Origin: Thamnidium elegans
Taxonomy: Eukaryota > Mucoromycota > Mucoromycetes > Mucorales > Mucoraceae
Direction: 5' to 3'
Assembly (NCBI GenBank): GCA_025201345.1
Contig: JAIXMG010000009.1
Coordinates: forward strand, 930,001-994,000
Length of the DNA: 64,000 bases
How positions within the stretch are numbered: position 1 is the stretch's first letter; each line of letters begins with the position of its first letter. The notes under the pieces were generated by a model. That model did not search any database. It was not told the DNA's origin and was given only the letters and a program-made list of their open reading frames with translations. Made by a program: the position numbers and the translations under genes. This document shows positions 11,801 through 23,723 of the stretch, in pieces.

Positions 11801-12128
11801 AGTTTGGTTCCAAGTCATGCGTGACATGTGTATAATAGTGTTTCTTACGATGAGTCTTTAATGCAGTGGGTGTTGATGCTGCGGCAGGAGTTGATACTGT
11901 GACGGGCATTGATACTGTGGACGATGGTGATAAGTCGGGTGAACGGTACGTTTTCATTGCCTCGTATGACTTGCCATGTCTTATTAACTTTTTTAACGAG
12001 ATAATGGAATTCTCAACCAGTTCATAGTCTTTATTTTCATATGTAAGTAGCCAGCAGTAGGCTGATTCGACAGTTCGTATAGTATTTTTCCAGAATTCTT
12101 CCGTAGTTAATGTAAATTCACTTTCCAT
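8841..12128 (-). CDS. Large 3'-5' exonuclease-domain protein (DEDDy, EXD-like)
   Basis: Two exons (10304-12128 and 8841-10225) flank a 78-nt GT-AG intron and give 1069 aa. After a helical N-terminus (MESEFTLTTEEFWKNTIRTV) and a Ser/Thr/Pro-rich stretch, residues about 130-320 form a DnaQ-like 3'-5' exonuclease fold. Exo I is RIAVDCEFLGLRK (Asp and Glu), exo II IIGWAFRSDALAIESY (Asp), and exo III VYAVFDVLSVLALHEY, with YxxxD marking the DEDDy subtype as in WRN/EXD/RNase D proteins. The middle (about 370-640) is low complexity with repeated Asn/Gln/Trp-Lys patterns. The C-terminal 250 residues resemble a second, divergent exonuclease-like domain (FVDGTYLYSEDAEPELYML; PCVDLAFRANYG) lacking an obvious full catalytic set. 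Likely an RNA- or DNA-processing factor; the exact role is unknown. The start is the first ATG after an upstream stop. Confidence 0.75.
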
Positions 12129-12343
12129 TTCTTGCAAAAAAAAAATTTGAACCAAGAAAATAAAAAAAAAGTCGTATGCAAAACTTTATTAGAAAAAAAA
12201 AATCAGACTCCTTCGGGTTTTATGAAATATTAAACCTGTTTTGATATTTCTTCTTCTTCCATACACGCCTAGGAATTAAAACAAAAAAAGAAAAAGTTAC
12301 AGCTTAAATTACTTCTCTCCCCCCTTTATTTTCTTCCCTGTAG

Positions 12344-14570
12344 TCCTGCAAAGTCCAGAATTTGATCCAGATACAAAGTATCCAAATACGTACTGCGGAT
12401 TCTGTGAGATCAATACGTTAAAACATGATAGGTACAGACAGCACTTGATGTATACACGGTCTTGATATTGAATTGATGACTCAAGTCTAGTGGATGGTGA
12501 GGTTAAACCGGATCCGCATGATCCCGATTGCTATTGTATTGTCCGAAAGACTTGTTCCAGCAATAAAACCGAGTATTGTAATCATTTACGGCAAGAACAC
12601 AGTACGGAATTTAAAACGAGCAAAAGTACAGAGAGTTAAAAATGCATTTTTATACATGTGTATATATACTTATTTTTACATAATTTGAAATCAATGGATT
12701 ATGATGAAGACATTTCAAGTACGAATAATATCGAGAGTTAATGTACCGACTGTAATCATACGTATCATTCAATTGCTGCGTACCGACGACATTTGAAAGA
12801 AGTTCATCAATTGGATGATTTAATTAACGCTCTTCGAAAAACATTTAAGGAAGTCAAAAAGAGAATCGAGGCCTGTGATTTCTTACCTAACCCCAATGAC
12901 CCAAACTTCTATTGTCGAGTATGTGAACTAACCTTATCAAAGCAAAACTCGCTTGTCAGCCATATCAGAGTACTTCACAATCTAGACAGCACTTACACCT
13001 ATAACTATGTCATTGCTGAGCCATCGCTGTTCGATTATTATCCGGAATACTGTAACTCTCGTTTCGCCTGTAAAAGATGCGACGGATTCTCGTTTGAGAC
13101 TCGACCTAAATTCCACGACCATTTTAGAAACTTTTCATCAGCTCCAACCACCAACTGGCGCCTGCGGCAACTTTCATTGTCAAAATGTAGCGGAAGGCAA
13201 CCAGTATAAATGTCGACCTTGCATGGATGGTAATACGGTAAAGAGACGTATCTTTGCATCGCAACCTTTGGTCAAAGTAAGCAGAGAATCGTTAGTGGCA
13301 AAGTATATCCCATCTTCAGAAATTAACTTGGAAAGTACCAGCTATGAAAAAGTAGCCCAGACGCCGACGGCCAGAGAGATAATATATTTAGTCAACCACC
13401 GCCAGCGTTGAAAGAAACTAGAATCATTACGTTTGAAGATTTGATAGCAAGTACTGCTGGTGGGTTTGATCGCATCACGGTAAATAATAATACACATGTT
13501 GAGATCAGCGATGATGAAGACGAAGTTTACGTACAAGATATAAATTGGAAGTAGGTAGAAACCCATTAGGTACACGTAATCCAGAAACGTCAAAATCAGA
13601 AATTGCGTTTTGTTCCATTTGTTCTATTAGTTTTAAAGAACCACAGGGATATGTGCAACATCTTAATGTTCACTGTATCGAATTAAACGATGCAAAAGAT
13701 GGAGGTTTAATAGAGGCACATGGATATACATGTACTACGTGTCATGTAAAGTATGATACGAAAGGAAGGTTTATTTGACACATGAGTATTGCACCACATA
13801 ATAACCCATCGTTTGATTAGATGTTTAAGGAACCAAATAAAAGACAAGTGGATGTACGAAGTTTCTATAAATGTCTTAAATGTAAATTGACATTTGATAC
13901 CAAACAACAACAACTTAATCATTTAAAGCAAGAACATTTAGGCTCAAGTATATTAAAAGCCTAATGGATGATGGCACACTTCATACTATAGATAGGCTCT
14001 ATATTGAATGCAAAGATTGTGAAGAATCTTATTATTCCTTGAGTACGTTACAAGCACACAGACAAGAGGTACACACCTTTTTTACCAGATCAAGAAACAG
14101 ATGTTACTCGTTATCACGTTTATCAAAAGCAATTGGGAATTCCTAGTCCTAAGCACTTTTGTATTGAATGCCGTATAAAATCATTAAAGGATAAAGTGCT
14201 GAAGGAGCAACACCTTTCGTTACATAGTTGGAATCGCGCTACTCGGGTCAATAGTGCTTATTGGAACGGCATCCATGCTATCAATCAATTACTAGATTTA
14301 AACGAGTTTGCTATTCCGCCTTTTTAGTGTGGCCCCTGCAGAAAGAATTTGAAAAGTTATCCTGCTTATAGACAGAATGTGGTGAATAAACATAATGTAA
14401 GAAATGCCTTCCCGACACAAAAGAATTATGACTCAAGCGTGGTGCCGGATATTGATGATCATAGGTTTTACTGCAAGTCGTGCCACTTTAAGTTTGCGGC
14501 TTGGGATAAGTATAGGCGACAACTCAAGACGTTTCATGAAATGCTTTTACCCAAGCTGAAAGCAAAATAG
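12344..14570 (+). pseudogene. Decayed multi-C2H2 zinc-finger protein gene
   Basis: At least eight C2H2-like fingers can be followed along the plus strand in shifting frames. They are YCGFCEINTLKHDRYRQHLM (about 12398), CTDCNHTYHSIAAYRRHLKE (about 12745), FYCRVCELTLSKQNSLVSHI (about 12908), FACKRCDGFSFETRPKFHDH (about 13063), CSICSISFKEPQGYVQHLNV (about 13613), a KCLKCKLTFDTKQQQLNHLK finger (about 13873), YIECKDCEESYYSLSTLQAH (about 14001) and FYCKSCHFKFAAWDKYRRQL (about 14466), ending in TAG near 14570. Stops and frameshifts (for example near 12740, 13140 and 13780) separate them, so no single intact product is possible even allowing short introns. Originally probably a nuclear DNA-binding protein of more than 600 residues. 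Confidence 0.7.
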
Positions 14571-14739
14571 TTCTACACACGAACATATATGTACATATAC
14601 CTTCCCCCCCCCTCTTTTTTTATTGCTGCAGCAGTAAAGAAATCCTAAACAAAACAAAAAAGCAGTACTGACGTGTTTTTCTTAGTTTTTTTTTTTTTTT
14701 TTTTCGTTTCTTTTTTTTTCTCTCTTTGCAAACCTCGTA

Positions 14740-16260
14740 ATGACACCCGATTTTACGTTTATTACTCGTGTCGATTTACTTGATAAAACGTTTGCGTCCA
14801 TTGAAAAAAAAGTACCACTTGAAAAAAAAAACCTCGTTAATTACAAAAAAAAAAAAAAAGACTGATGCATAATTTATATATATAGCTTTTACGTCAACGA
14901 CAAATTAATGACTGGAGAATAGATGTAACACCTTCATATACTGATGATATGAATGTAAGCTTTTTATTTTATTATTTTATTATTTTGTGCTTACTCTTTC
15001 TTTTAGGCAGCTTGTAATAGTACTTCAATGCTATTTCGACCTGTACTTCCAAGAATACCAACTCCACTACCACCACCAGTAACGCTACCACCGGTAACGT
15101 TACCGTCAATCCCACTACGCCGAGCACCACCGCTAATTCCTAATAACTCAGCGCAATCATGCCAACTTTTAATTCAACGGCAAGCGCAAAAGATCAAAGA
15201 ACTAACCCAAAAATCAATTGTAGAGCAAAACATAATGAAGAGTATTTATATGCTGAGACGAGAAGAAGAACGGTTACGACATTTAAACGAAATTAATATT
15301 CGAGATATTCAATTGAAAATGTTGAATAAAACAGTAGCTGAAAATAATCAATTTATTAAAGATATTGAAAGTATTGATATACGACAAAATGTACGTAAAA
15401 TTTACAAAAAAAAAGAAAAAGAAAAAAAAAGACATATGTAGATTAATGCGTGTTTATATATATATATATATATATATAGGATAGAGAAAAGGATAGGGAA
15501 ATGCTGTTATTAGATAAAGTTTATTTGATGCGAAAATTAAAAGTTGCAGAACTTCGGTTACATATGCGACAAGTTGAAATAAACGCGTTACGTGGATCAG
15601 ATAACCCATCAGAACATGATAGTTCTTTTTCTTTTACTCCTAAACCATCTCTTTTAACGCAGTATGATTCCTCATTGGAAGATCCAACATTTCATCAAAG
15701 TCGAACAATAGCTCAAAACGATACCTCACCAGAGAACCAAACAATAACTCGAAACAATACCTCACCCATTCCGTCCATAGCGCAACAGAAACACAACCAG
15801 ACCAAAGTCTCCTCAAGCACACAAACATCTTCTGCTGTACCAAGTCTAAGTACTCTGGCAATTGGATTATTAAAATCTACACAGCAATCAAACCAGGCAT
15901 ATACAACACAACCATCTCCTTCATTATCATTATCATCATCACCATCAAATCCCTGTAAAATTGAAACATCATCTACCTATAAAAAAAGAAAACTAACGAC
16001 TGATAATGGTAAATATATATATATTATGTGTTGCATAGAAAATAATACGTTTAAGAAGACTTATTGCCCTTGCAGATATAAAATTAAAATCAATTAAATT
16101 AACTTATAAGAGTCAATGGACTATATACGAAGACCAGTTACTTTTAGATAAAGTAAATTCACTTGGTACAGATGATTGGATAAATGTCTCTAGGTTTTTA
16201 CCTTGTCGATCTAATTCTGAATGCTTTTTGAGATATAAAAAAATCTCTACTACTAACTAG
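14740..16260 (+). CDS. Coiled-coil protein with C-terminal SANT/Myb-like domain
   Basis: Five exons join in frame: 14740-14811, 14886-14954, 15007-15390, 15480-16008 and 16076-16260, giving 412 aa. The product starts MTPDFTFITRVDLLDKTF. A Pro-rich segment (RIPTPLPPPVTLPPVTLP, about 55-80) precedes a long charged helix (about 95-200; REEERLRHLNEINIRDIQLK) and a Ser/Thr/Gln-rich linker. The C-terminal approximately 45 residues read WTIYEDQLLLDKVNSLGTDD...RSNSECFLRYKKI, with the spaced aromatic residues and helix pattern of a SANT/Myb DNA-binding domain. It is probably a nuclear DNA- or chromatin-binding protein; the family as a whole is not one I can name. The first exon and its start are less certain than the rest because the leader is T-rich and short. 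Confidence 0.65.
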
Positions 16261-16844
16261 ATCCCGTTATTATATGTATAAATCCTCCCTTTGGCTGTAA
16301 TTACGAGATCTCCTTAAAAAAGAAAAAGAAAAAGAGTCAGACTAACCGAAGACTGTTCGATTGTCCATATATAGCTTTTTTAAAATAAAAAAGGGACTTT
16401 ATATATAGAATCTTGACAGATGCCCGCTTTAATTTTTATCGCTCCTTTCAAATGCAGCTTTTTATTTTTAATCTGCTTGTTCCAAGTATTACATATGTTA
16501 AGAATAACTTTAAATCGCATGATTTTACAAAGGGGAGGAGGGAAATCCACTTTTAAATATCACTTGAAAGACATGTCCCAAATTTAGTAAAAAGGTTTAT
16601 GCACAAAAAGTTATTCAGAATATTGAAGCCCTCCTTTTCTTTTTGTTAGCGCGATAAATCAACATTTTTAATACACACACAAGAACTAATTTGTCAACAG
16701 TTTAATTTAAAACTATTTTGGCGTTATAATGACTGGATCTCTCACACACGTTATTAAATAATAATAAAAAAAAATGTTTTTTTTTTTGTTTTTGTTTTTG
16801 TTTTTGTTATGTATGTATGTATTTATTTTCTTTAGTCGTATAAA
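16261..16844. other. Intergenic region between convergent genes
   Basis: No gene seen. This is the shared 3' flank of the SANT protein gene and the NC2-alpha gene, with T-runs and a (TTTTTG)n stretch at about 16782-16808. Confidence 0.5.
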
Positions 16845-17401
16845 TCATTCCTCTTTCACTGCTCTGGGCTTTCTGGTTGCTCGTACTGGTTTTGGAGGGT
16901 CATCGGAAGGATGTGATTCTAAAGGATCCGGAATCTCTGATACAATATCTTTTAAGAAATCAAACTGATCGACTGTTTCAATAGTTTTCTTCCTACAATA
17001 TTTTTTAGTATATATATATATATATATATATTTCCATTATGTTTTAAACTTACAAATGAGCTACTGATAAACGTTTGGCATTACGGTTACGAGATTCTTG
17101 ACAAGCTTGATCTATTAAGGATTGCATAAATAACTCTAAAGCCTTGGCTATACACACATAAAAAAAAGTCGTTAGTAATATGTTATGCATAATAAAAGGA
17201 TACATGTATTTATTTTTACAAATTAAAATAGGTGTAGCTTGAGCTACTTTTCCAACATCTTCATCTAATTGCATAATCTTTTTGATTCGAGCCTATAACA
17301 ACAACAAAAATATTCCCCCTTATTTAATTAATAATTCAAATAAAAAACAAGTACATTTATTTACTTACAACGGGAAACTTTGTCTTATACTTTTTCTTCA
17401 T
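16845..17401 (-). CDS. DRAP1: Negative cofactor 2 alpha subunit (DRAP1/Bur6), histone-fold protein
   Basis: Four exons on the minus strand (17369-17401, 17220-17292, 17054-17147, 16845-16992) give 115 aa. The first exon codes only [11 protein letters not shown]. The histone fold follows: [20 protein letters not shown], then [40 protein letters not shown], and the diagnostic [14 protein letters not shown] at the end of the domain, which distinguishes NC2-alpha from NF-YC and Dpb3-type proteins. NC2-alpha pairs with NC2-beta (Dr1) and binds TBP on promoters to repress or modulate RNA polymerase II initiation in the nucleus. The tail is short and basic/acidic ([12 protein letters not shown]). 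Length matches fungal orthologues. All junctions are GT-AG and in frame. Confidence 0.92.
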
Positions 17402-18745
17402 CTTTTTTTATATATTGTATATGTTTTTTTTTTTTTTAAAAAAAAGAGGTTTTTTAAAAAAAGAAAGAGAGTGAGAGAGAAAAAAAAAACGCGATAATGT
17501 GGATTGTTGGCTTTTACAGTCACGCTTTTCCCTCTAAATAGTCACGCCAAGAGGAAGTGGTTACAACAAAAAGCAATTGCATCTTGTTGGATTGTTGTAT
17601 CATTTAGATAATAGTGGATATATGTATTTTACAACTTAACTGAGCTCGTTAATGTGAAATTATAGCCATTGAAATTGTCTTTTACGATGATACTCTCCAA
17701 CTCAATTGACATACTACTAACACATACAGATTTTATTGTAAGGAAATTTCTATTTTGTTAAACTAACCAAATTTTGGTGCTACCCCTAATGCTGGATTTA
17801 ATAAGGTTTGTGTAATAAAGAAAAAGAGTTTCCAATATTACCATTTAAACATTACCCTTCCCCCCCCCCTTTTTTTTTAATTATGTAATTACCCTCTACC
17901 CACCTATGTAGATGGCGTCATTTAGAGATGCGAAAATATTTACTAAATCCCAGACTATATATACATTAACGGCATTTTGATATACCTGCGATGTTTAGAG
18001 GTTCAATTTAAGTGGCGTATCACATTATTAGAGTTTATATCCCAATTACTATTGTATTTTTTGTTATTATATTCTGCAATCGGCAGTTACATTATCTTTT
18101 GAAAGCCATTTGGTCATTATCTAAATAAATAGCTCTGTAATATCTTAGTAATATTTTGAATGATCCTAATTTTTAAGCTCTTGCATAAAAAGATACAAAA
18201 CATACTTTTTTAAATAGTACGTTGGATGAGCTTAAGATCTTTTTTTGTCCATTATCCCTTTAAAATATATATTTTCTACATTTTGTAATGCTTATGCTTC
18301 GATAATAGCTTTTGAATCTTTACACATTTCATAATCGATCATCTTTTAATTATGTTTATTTTATGAGCGATTTTAACATATACGTATTTAGATCATGACA
18401 ATTAGCTCGTTCAGCCATACACGTTTGAAACACGCCACAATATCTTTATACACGACAACGCCTCTATGCATCACGGCACCTCTATAAGCCACAATATAAA
18501 ATACAGTACCTATTCCATCGTAATATTCAAATATACATCAAAATATAGTATCGATACCTCTACTCATAATAGCACTAAAAACGGCTTTTGCTTTGTATAC
18601 TCTTTGTTTCCTAATTTTTTCAAAGAAATAAGCTACAATGGGGGGTTTTTTTTTGTCAAAGCAACTAAGAGCAGTGAGGTTTTAAAAGTATTGTAGTTTA
18701 AAATAAGCAGTTCAAGAACACTTGCCAAAGTATATAGCAATACTA
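17402..18745. other. Gene-free region between NC2-alpha and the first piggyBac element
   Basis: No coding signal or RNA gene recognised. It holds A/T tracts (about 17425-17500), a C-run plus T-run at about 17862-17878, and unique-looking AT-rich DNA. Confidence 0.45.
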
Positions 18746-18749
18746 TTAA

Positions 18750-21070
18750 CAGGTAGAGATTACGCCTCCCTGCCCAAATGGGCAGTCTCTTAAAGTATAC
18801 ATTCCGTAAAAAAAAAATACATCTTTCATAAAACATTACATATTTTTAAAGACAAAGCTGTCTAGTATAAGTATGCTTTTTTTTTTTTTTTTTTTTTTTT
18901 TGTCATATGTATTTGTAAAGATATGATTTATGCAGAGAGCCTTGTTTTAGAGTTTTTTTACACTGCCCAAAAGGGCAGGCCCTTTAAAGGTCATTTAATA
19001 TATTAAAAAGGTTTTATTATTTGATATCCATAATATGACGAATAAAAAATACAATAATAAATGTTACTGAATTGTTTTTTCCTTTCCAACTTCAAGTAAA
19101 TGCGAGTGATAGCACTTTTGACAAAGGGGTATATTGGGATTACAAGAGCAGCATTTCTCTACTCTTGTGCCACTTATACCTTTGTTAATGCAAGCTCTAC
19201 ACGCAAGTCTTCGTCTCTTAAGCACTTTTTTGTTTTTTACACGCACAAAGTTGTATACTGTCACTTTTAAGAGTTCAACAACTTATTTCGTATTCAGCAT
19301 TACCCGTCAAGACTTCACAATGCTTCAAAAGTTAAAAAGCAAAGACGACTTTAAAGGCGCTATGGCCCACCTTTTCACCGTCTTCCGCAAAAACCTTGTA
19401 GCAGCTGAATGCATTAACCTCACAAATACCAAGGATAAAACCCAAGAATCTCATCTCCCACCTTTCGATAGAGATCACATCATGGTGCGAGGTGAGGTTA
19501 TTCCTGCGATTGTTTGCAATATCCACAGAACCTATTTTCTATATTACAAATCTCTTTTTTTTCAATGCTAGTAACAAACTTACTTTTATGCGTCTCATAC
19601 CCGTCAATTACATCAGATCGACTTATTACAGTTACATGGCCATTACTTTCTCCAATTCGTTTATAGGGAGTCATCCTAGTGGTTCCACACGAAGAAAGAA
19701 ATGATTTCACTTTCTTATCACGGTAATCACAAACAAAGGTCTTTCCATCATCACTGTTTCTGTGCATCGTATAATGACTTCCACGAAGAGCCTAAACCTG
19801 AGATGTTATATCAGTAGTAGGCATTCCCCTAGGCCAGTATCGACGCTTTGTTACTTGCATGATCGAATACAAGCCAAGCTCGCTTAGCATTCTTACCATA
19901 TCCGGAGAACCAAACCAAGAGTCAGCAATTACTGTCCTTCCACTGGAAAACCAAGGTTTTACCAGCCGTTTTACTGTGGCAAGCAAGTTACGCATACCAG
20001 GGCCATTATCATACTCCTTAGGACAAGGATCACTGGCTGTATCCAAGCGAATAATACAATTGGTATGGTAGTCAGCCAGTGTCATGAATTCTTGGCCGAT
20101 TGGATAAGGTTTTCGAGGTGCCTTCTTAACATTGGGCATACCAACACCTAGCCACTGATACATTGATTCATCAATTACCAAATACTGGCAGGGTGTCAAG
20201 CAAATAGCACAGTGGTTGTTAAAAGCTTCAATAGTTGACCTGATCTGATACAACGGATCACGAGCAAACTTTTCAGCAGAACATACTTCAAACACATGCA
20301 TCTTCATAATATCCTCAAATCTTTTCTGAGACATGTACTTATTACAACCGAGAGATAGCTTTATGTTACTGTTTCCAGCATTCCAGTAGGCTTTAATATC
20401 CTAATGTCTAACGGATGGCATTACTGATAAGATCGCAATCCATGTCAAATATTCAATAAAAGTCAACTCAATCCACGAAGTCAACACCATTCTTGCATTG
20501 ATGTTAATATTGCTAACAATAACATTGAGGTGTTCTAAGAGCAAAAAAAAAAAACAAGAAGTAATCAACAGGACGACAAAATCTAGCGTTGACTAGATTT
20601 AATTTAGCTTTTTTTGAAGCATAGCCATTGCTTGCCTGAATACGACTGTCTACGTAGACCTCTCCAGCAGCCCAACCGTCAGAAAGAATCAAATCTAACT
20701 CTTCCTCTACATTTTCATACTTCTCAGACTCGTCTGAATCATCCGACTCTTCTCTTACTACTTCTAGAGCCACAGGAACATTGTTGCTGACGCCCTCGTT
20801 ATTGCTGCTGAGGTTGTTTTGAGATTCCAGGTACCTGATGCATATTGCTGCAATTGGCATGATGAATGAAGGCGCTTCATCTAATTTTACTTCGTAACCA
20901 GCATTACCATTAACTTCGACACGACTAACGGCTATTCCTTCGAAGCTGAGACCTACAGCGGTCAGGTCGTACTTTTGTTGTAGAGTTTCTCGTACGTCCT
21001 TGTCCTTTATGAAACGTAAACTTACAGAAACATGTACATTGACGTCTAGTTTGGGATTAATACGTGGCAT
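18750..21070. mobile_element. piggyBac-like element 1 (3' end placed, 5' end not found)
   Basis: The element carries a piggyBac-type transposase pseudogene on the minus strand (19064-21070). Its 3' end is placed next to TTAA at 18746-18749, the standard piggyBac target, with the terminus starting caggtaga. Two 14-bp palindromes lie inside it: tgcccaaatgggca at 18771-18784 and tgcccaaaagggca at 18964-18977. A second piggyBac copy at 34427-35586 has the same architecture. The opposite terminus beyond 21070 was not identified, so the right boundary is only the end of the coding part. Confidence 0.6.
19064..21070 (-). pseudogene. piggyBac transposase (DDE_Tnp_1_7), broken
   Basis: From ATG at 21068-21070 (MPRINPKLDVNVHVSVSLRF) the minus strand gives an acidic N-terminus. 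After a frame break it encodes the catalytic core: FIEYLTWIAILSVMPSVRH, NKYMSQKRFEDIMKMHVFEV, PCQYLVIDESMYQWLGVGMP (first catalytic Asp) and GRTVIADSWFGSPDMVRML (second Asp), ending in a stop at 19792-19794. Further segments continue downstream: YRDKKVKSFLSSCGTTRMTP, a NNRRNNLTSHHDVISIERWE segment with the third acidic region, and a cysteine-rich C-terminal domain (CRACINKGISG...CCSCNPNIPLCQKCYHSH). Such a Cys-rich C-terminal domain binds terminal repeats in piggyBac enzymes. Several stops and frameshifts make the copy inactive. Confidence 0.8.
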
Positions 21071-21233
21071 TTTAATTAAACTTTAGTATAAGTAATGACT
21101 GAAAGTATAGAAAGAAAAAGTAGCGTTAAGAGAACCAAAACATTTATTAACTCATATATTTTCATGAAATCAATTCAAAATTAGAAAAAAGCTAGTGGAC
21201 TGTTTAAAATTCTTTGTTTTTTCATAATTCGTA

Positions 21234-22575
21234 ATGAGCTTATTTTTTTTCCGTGAAGACGGTTCCGGCAACATTACGAATGAGGATGGAACTGAAGCTA
21301 CGGATTTCGAGGTTGAAAGCAACCCTTACAATTTAAATAAACTGACAGATTTCGAGGAGTACCTGAAACCCCCTCCCCCCTTTGGATGTTGAAATGTCTG
21401 AAAATAACAGTACAGAAGTTGATAACAGTAAGGGTGTAAAAGATATTGGCTCAAGTAAAGGGCGAAAATATGAAATGCATGATGGAACTACTCGTGGGCT
21501 ATTTTTTATTAGAGATTGCAAAAAGGCTTATCCGTTCGTGCTGCGGCTTCCAGAGCTAATGTGAACCATAGCACCGCAAATAACTGGTATCAGAAGTACC
21601 TAAGCGATCCTGCTAATTATGAATTGGAAAAAAAAAAAGACTAACAGCAGTAACCGGCCTGTTTATAAGCTTCAGGAACTATGCAAACAGCATATAATTA
21701 ATTTTTTTGATGAAATCCTTCTGCTGTTATAACTGACGCTGTAGAAAGTTCGACAACAGCCTTTTAATGACTTGATATTAATAAGTTTAGAGTCGGTGAG
21801 TTTATGAAGGTCGAATGTAATCTCTCTTTAAAAGTCGCCACGTTGCATCCAAGACCTCGTAACGATGAAAGAAATTTAGAAAAGAGATTAAAGTGGGTTC
21901 AAGAGTGGATGGGCACGAACAAAAGACTATGTTTTTATTGACGAATCTGGTTTTGATATAAACATGAGACGCATTAGAGCATGGTCTAGGAAGGGTAATT
22001 CGTACTGGGAATACTAGGGCATTATCACATACTGCAATTGGAGCAATCTCGTCCATGAGTATTATTAATATTACTATGAGAGTACCTCTACCTCCTAAAA
22101 AAAAAAATCAAGATCCAAGGTGGTAAAAAAAAGAAAAGCTGCTTCGCCCAAAGCCTCCCAAACTAAAGGTACAACAACTGGCCATTATCTTAATTTTATA
22201 AGAGAGACACTGGACATTACGGATAGAAACCCTGAAATGAAAGGTTTTTATCTTATCGTGGATAATGCTCCGATCCATTCATCGAACGAAGTAAATCAGA
22301 TGGTAGAGGATAGAAAAAAAGACTATAAATGCGTATACCTTCCTCTATACTCTCCAGAGTTGAATCCGATTGAACAGTTTTGAGCTATAGTTAAGCATAA
22401 AGTAAAACGTAATCAGTTTATGGAGTCTGAAACACTCGCATAAAGAATAACTGAAGTATGTAACGCTGTCCCTTTATCTTATCTTGTCAACATTGCTCAA
22501 CACTCTAAAAACTATTTCGAAGACTGCTTAAACAAAGTCCCTTTTAATAAATTGTTCCGTACTAATTTCAGTTGA
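21234..22575 (+). pseudogene. Tc1/mariner-type transposase, heavily decayed
   Basis: Starts at ATG 21234 (MSLFFFREDGSGN) and continues in shifting frames. Recognisable are an HTH-type region (KYEMHDGTTRGLFFIRDCKK; SVRAAASRANVNHSTANNWY), the first catalytic motif VFIDESGFDINMRRIRAW (about 21930-21990), the second YLIVDNAPIHSSNEV (about 22250) and LPLYSPELNPIEQF with the catalytic third acidic residue near 22375. The tail VPLSYLVNIAQHSKNYFEDC ends at TGA 22573-22575. At least five stops or frameshifts are present, so it is dead. It abuts the 5' part of piggyBac element 1 head to head. No terminal repeats were resolved. Confidence 0.75.
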
Positions 22576-23038
22576 GTGTTCCATTTGAGAGTGGAAGCAC
22601 AGTATTAATTTATTTTTTTCATTTTCTCTTCACAATTAAAAAGTTACTAGTCAGATATACTAACTATCATTGTAGTTTTGGGGACTCTGATTAATTCTTT
22701 TTTCTGTAATGGTAGTGCTTATGGTACCAATTTTTGTTTTGTAATCTTTTTTCTTTGTGTGTGTTTACTGCATTTGATTCATCCTGTGGTATATTTTTCC
22801 GAAGAGACGGCTTGTGGGTTTACTCCCCTCAATCCGCTTTCTCTTACCGCAGGTTGAGGATGTTGTCTCTTTTGGAAAAAAGCCCTGCAGATGAGTCAAA
22901 TCTGTAAACCCACAAAAAAAAATGTAATGACGCAAATTGGTACCATACGCACGGGCTAGTAGAAAGTTGGAGCGATGCAAGTAGAGAAGGAAAGTATCAT
23001 AATAACATTCTGCTGCAAATAGTAAAAGATTGGTTACT

Positions 23039-23095
<57 letters not shown>

Positions 23096-23723
23096 TCCAC
23101 TACGAAACTGTTTCGAGCAGAGATGTATTCAAATAGAATGGAGGGCTCAAATGGTCAAGATGAACGAAATTAAAAGAAAAAAGAGAGGTTGAAGGTAGAC
23201 ATCAAGAGTTAAAGGTAATATTGGTTATCAAAGGTTTGAGTTTAAGAGAAAGGGCCGTAAAAAAAGAGAGAAGGCGTCTTAGAAAGAGAAAGGTAATATC
23301 TACCCTAATTCACATTAAATGTAAACGTTACCTTAAGGTTTTTGCCCTTTTAATAACCTATCCGCAATATTCTTAATAAAGCTTATTGTTCTTTTTACAT
23401 GTATTTGTCTTATTTGGTTTAACCTTTGATATAATACTTGACAGTCGTGATTATGTAATGCATACATGTCACCATTATTTTGTTCTAATTATAAACAGAA
23501 TGTGGTATCTTATTTTGGGCTCTGCTATTCTTTATATGCCTATCTTTCTTAAATATTTGATGTTTCCATAGATCATTTTTTAGTTAGCGCATGTGTATTT
23601 ATCAACCCTAAAAAATTACAGCCAGCACTCGCGCGCGCGGATGAAAAGGCGGGATTAGAAAGAATGATTGCTTTAAAGGTGACGATGATTTTTTTTTTCT
23701 CTTTTAACTTTTTCTTTTTTAAC
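22576..23723. other. Intergenic region upstream of the TFIIH gene with a 50-base T-tract
   Basis: No credible gene. A T-tract of about 50 bases lies at 23042-23091; the apparent minus-strand frame at 22765-23100 starts with poly-lysine encoded by this tract and looks spurious. The last 100 bases (cgcgcgcgcgg at about 23630, T-rich leader) are the probable promoter/leader of the gene at 23724. Confidence 0.45.

Noticed and set aside
22765..23100. 111-codon minus-strand frame starting with poly-Lys
   Set aside because: Its start lies in the homopolymer tract and no family is recognisable; adjacent frames look equally open. Could be a transposon relic but cannot be supported.
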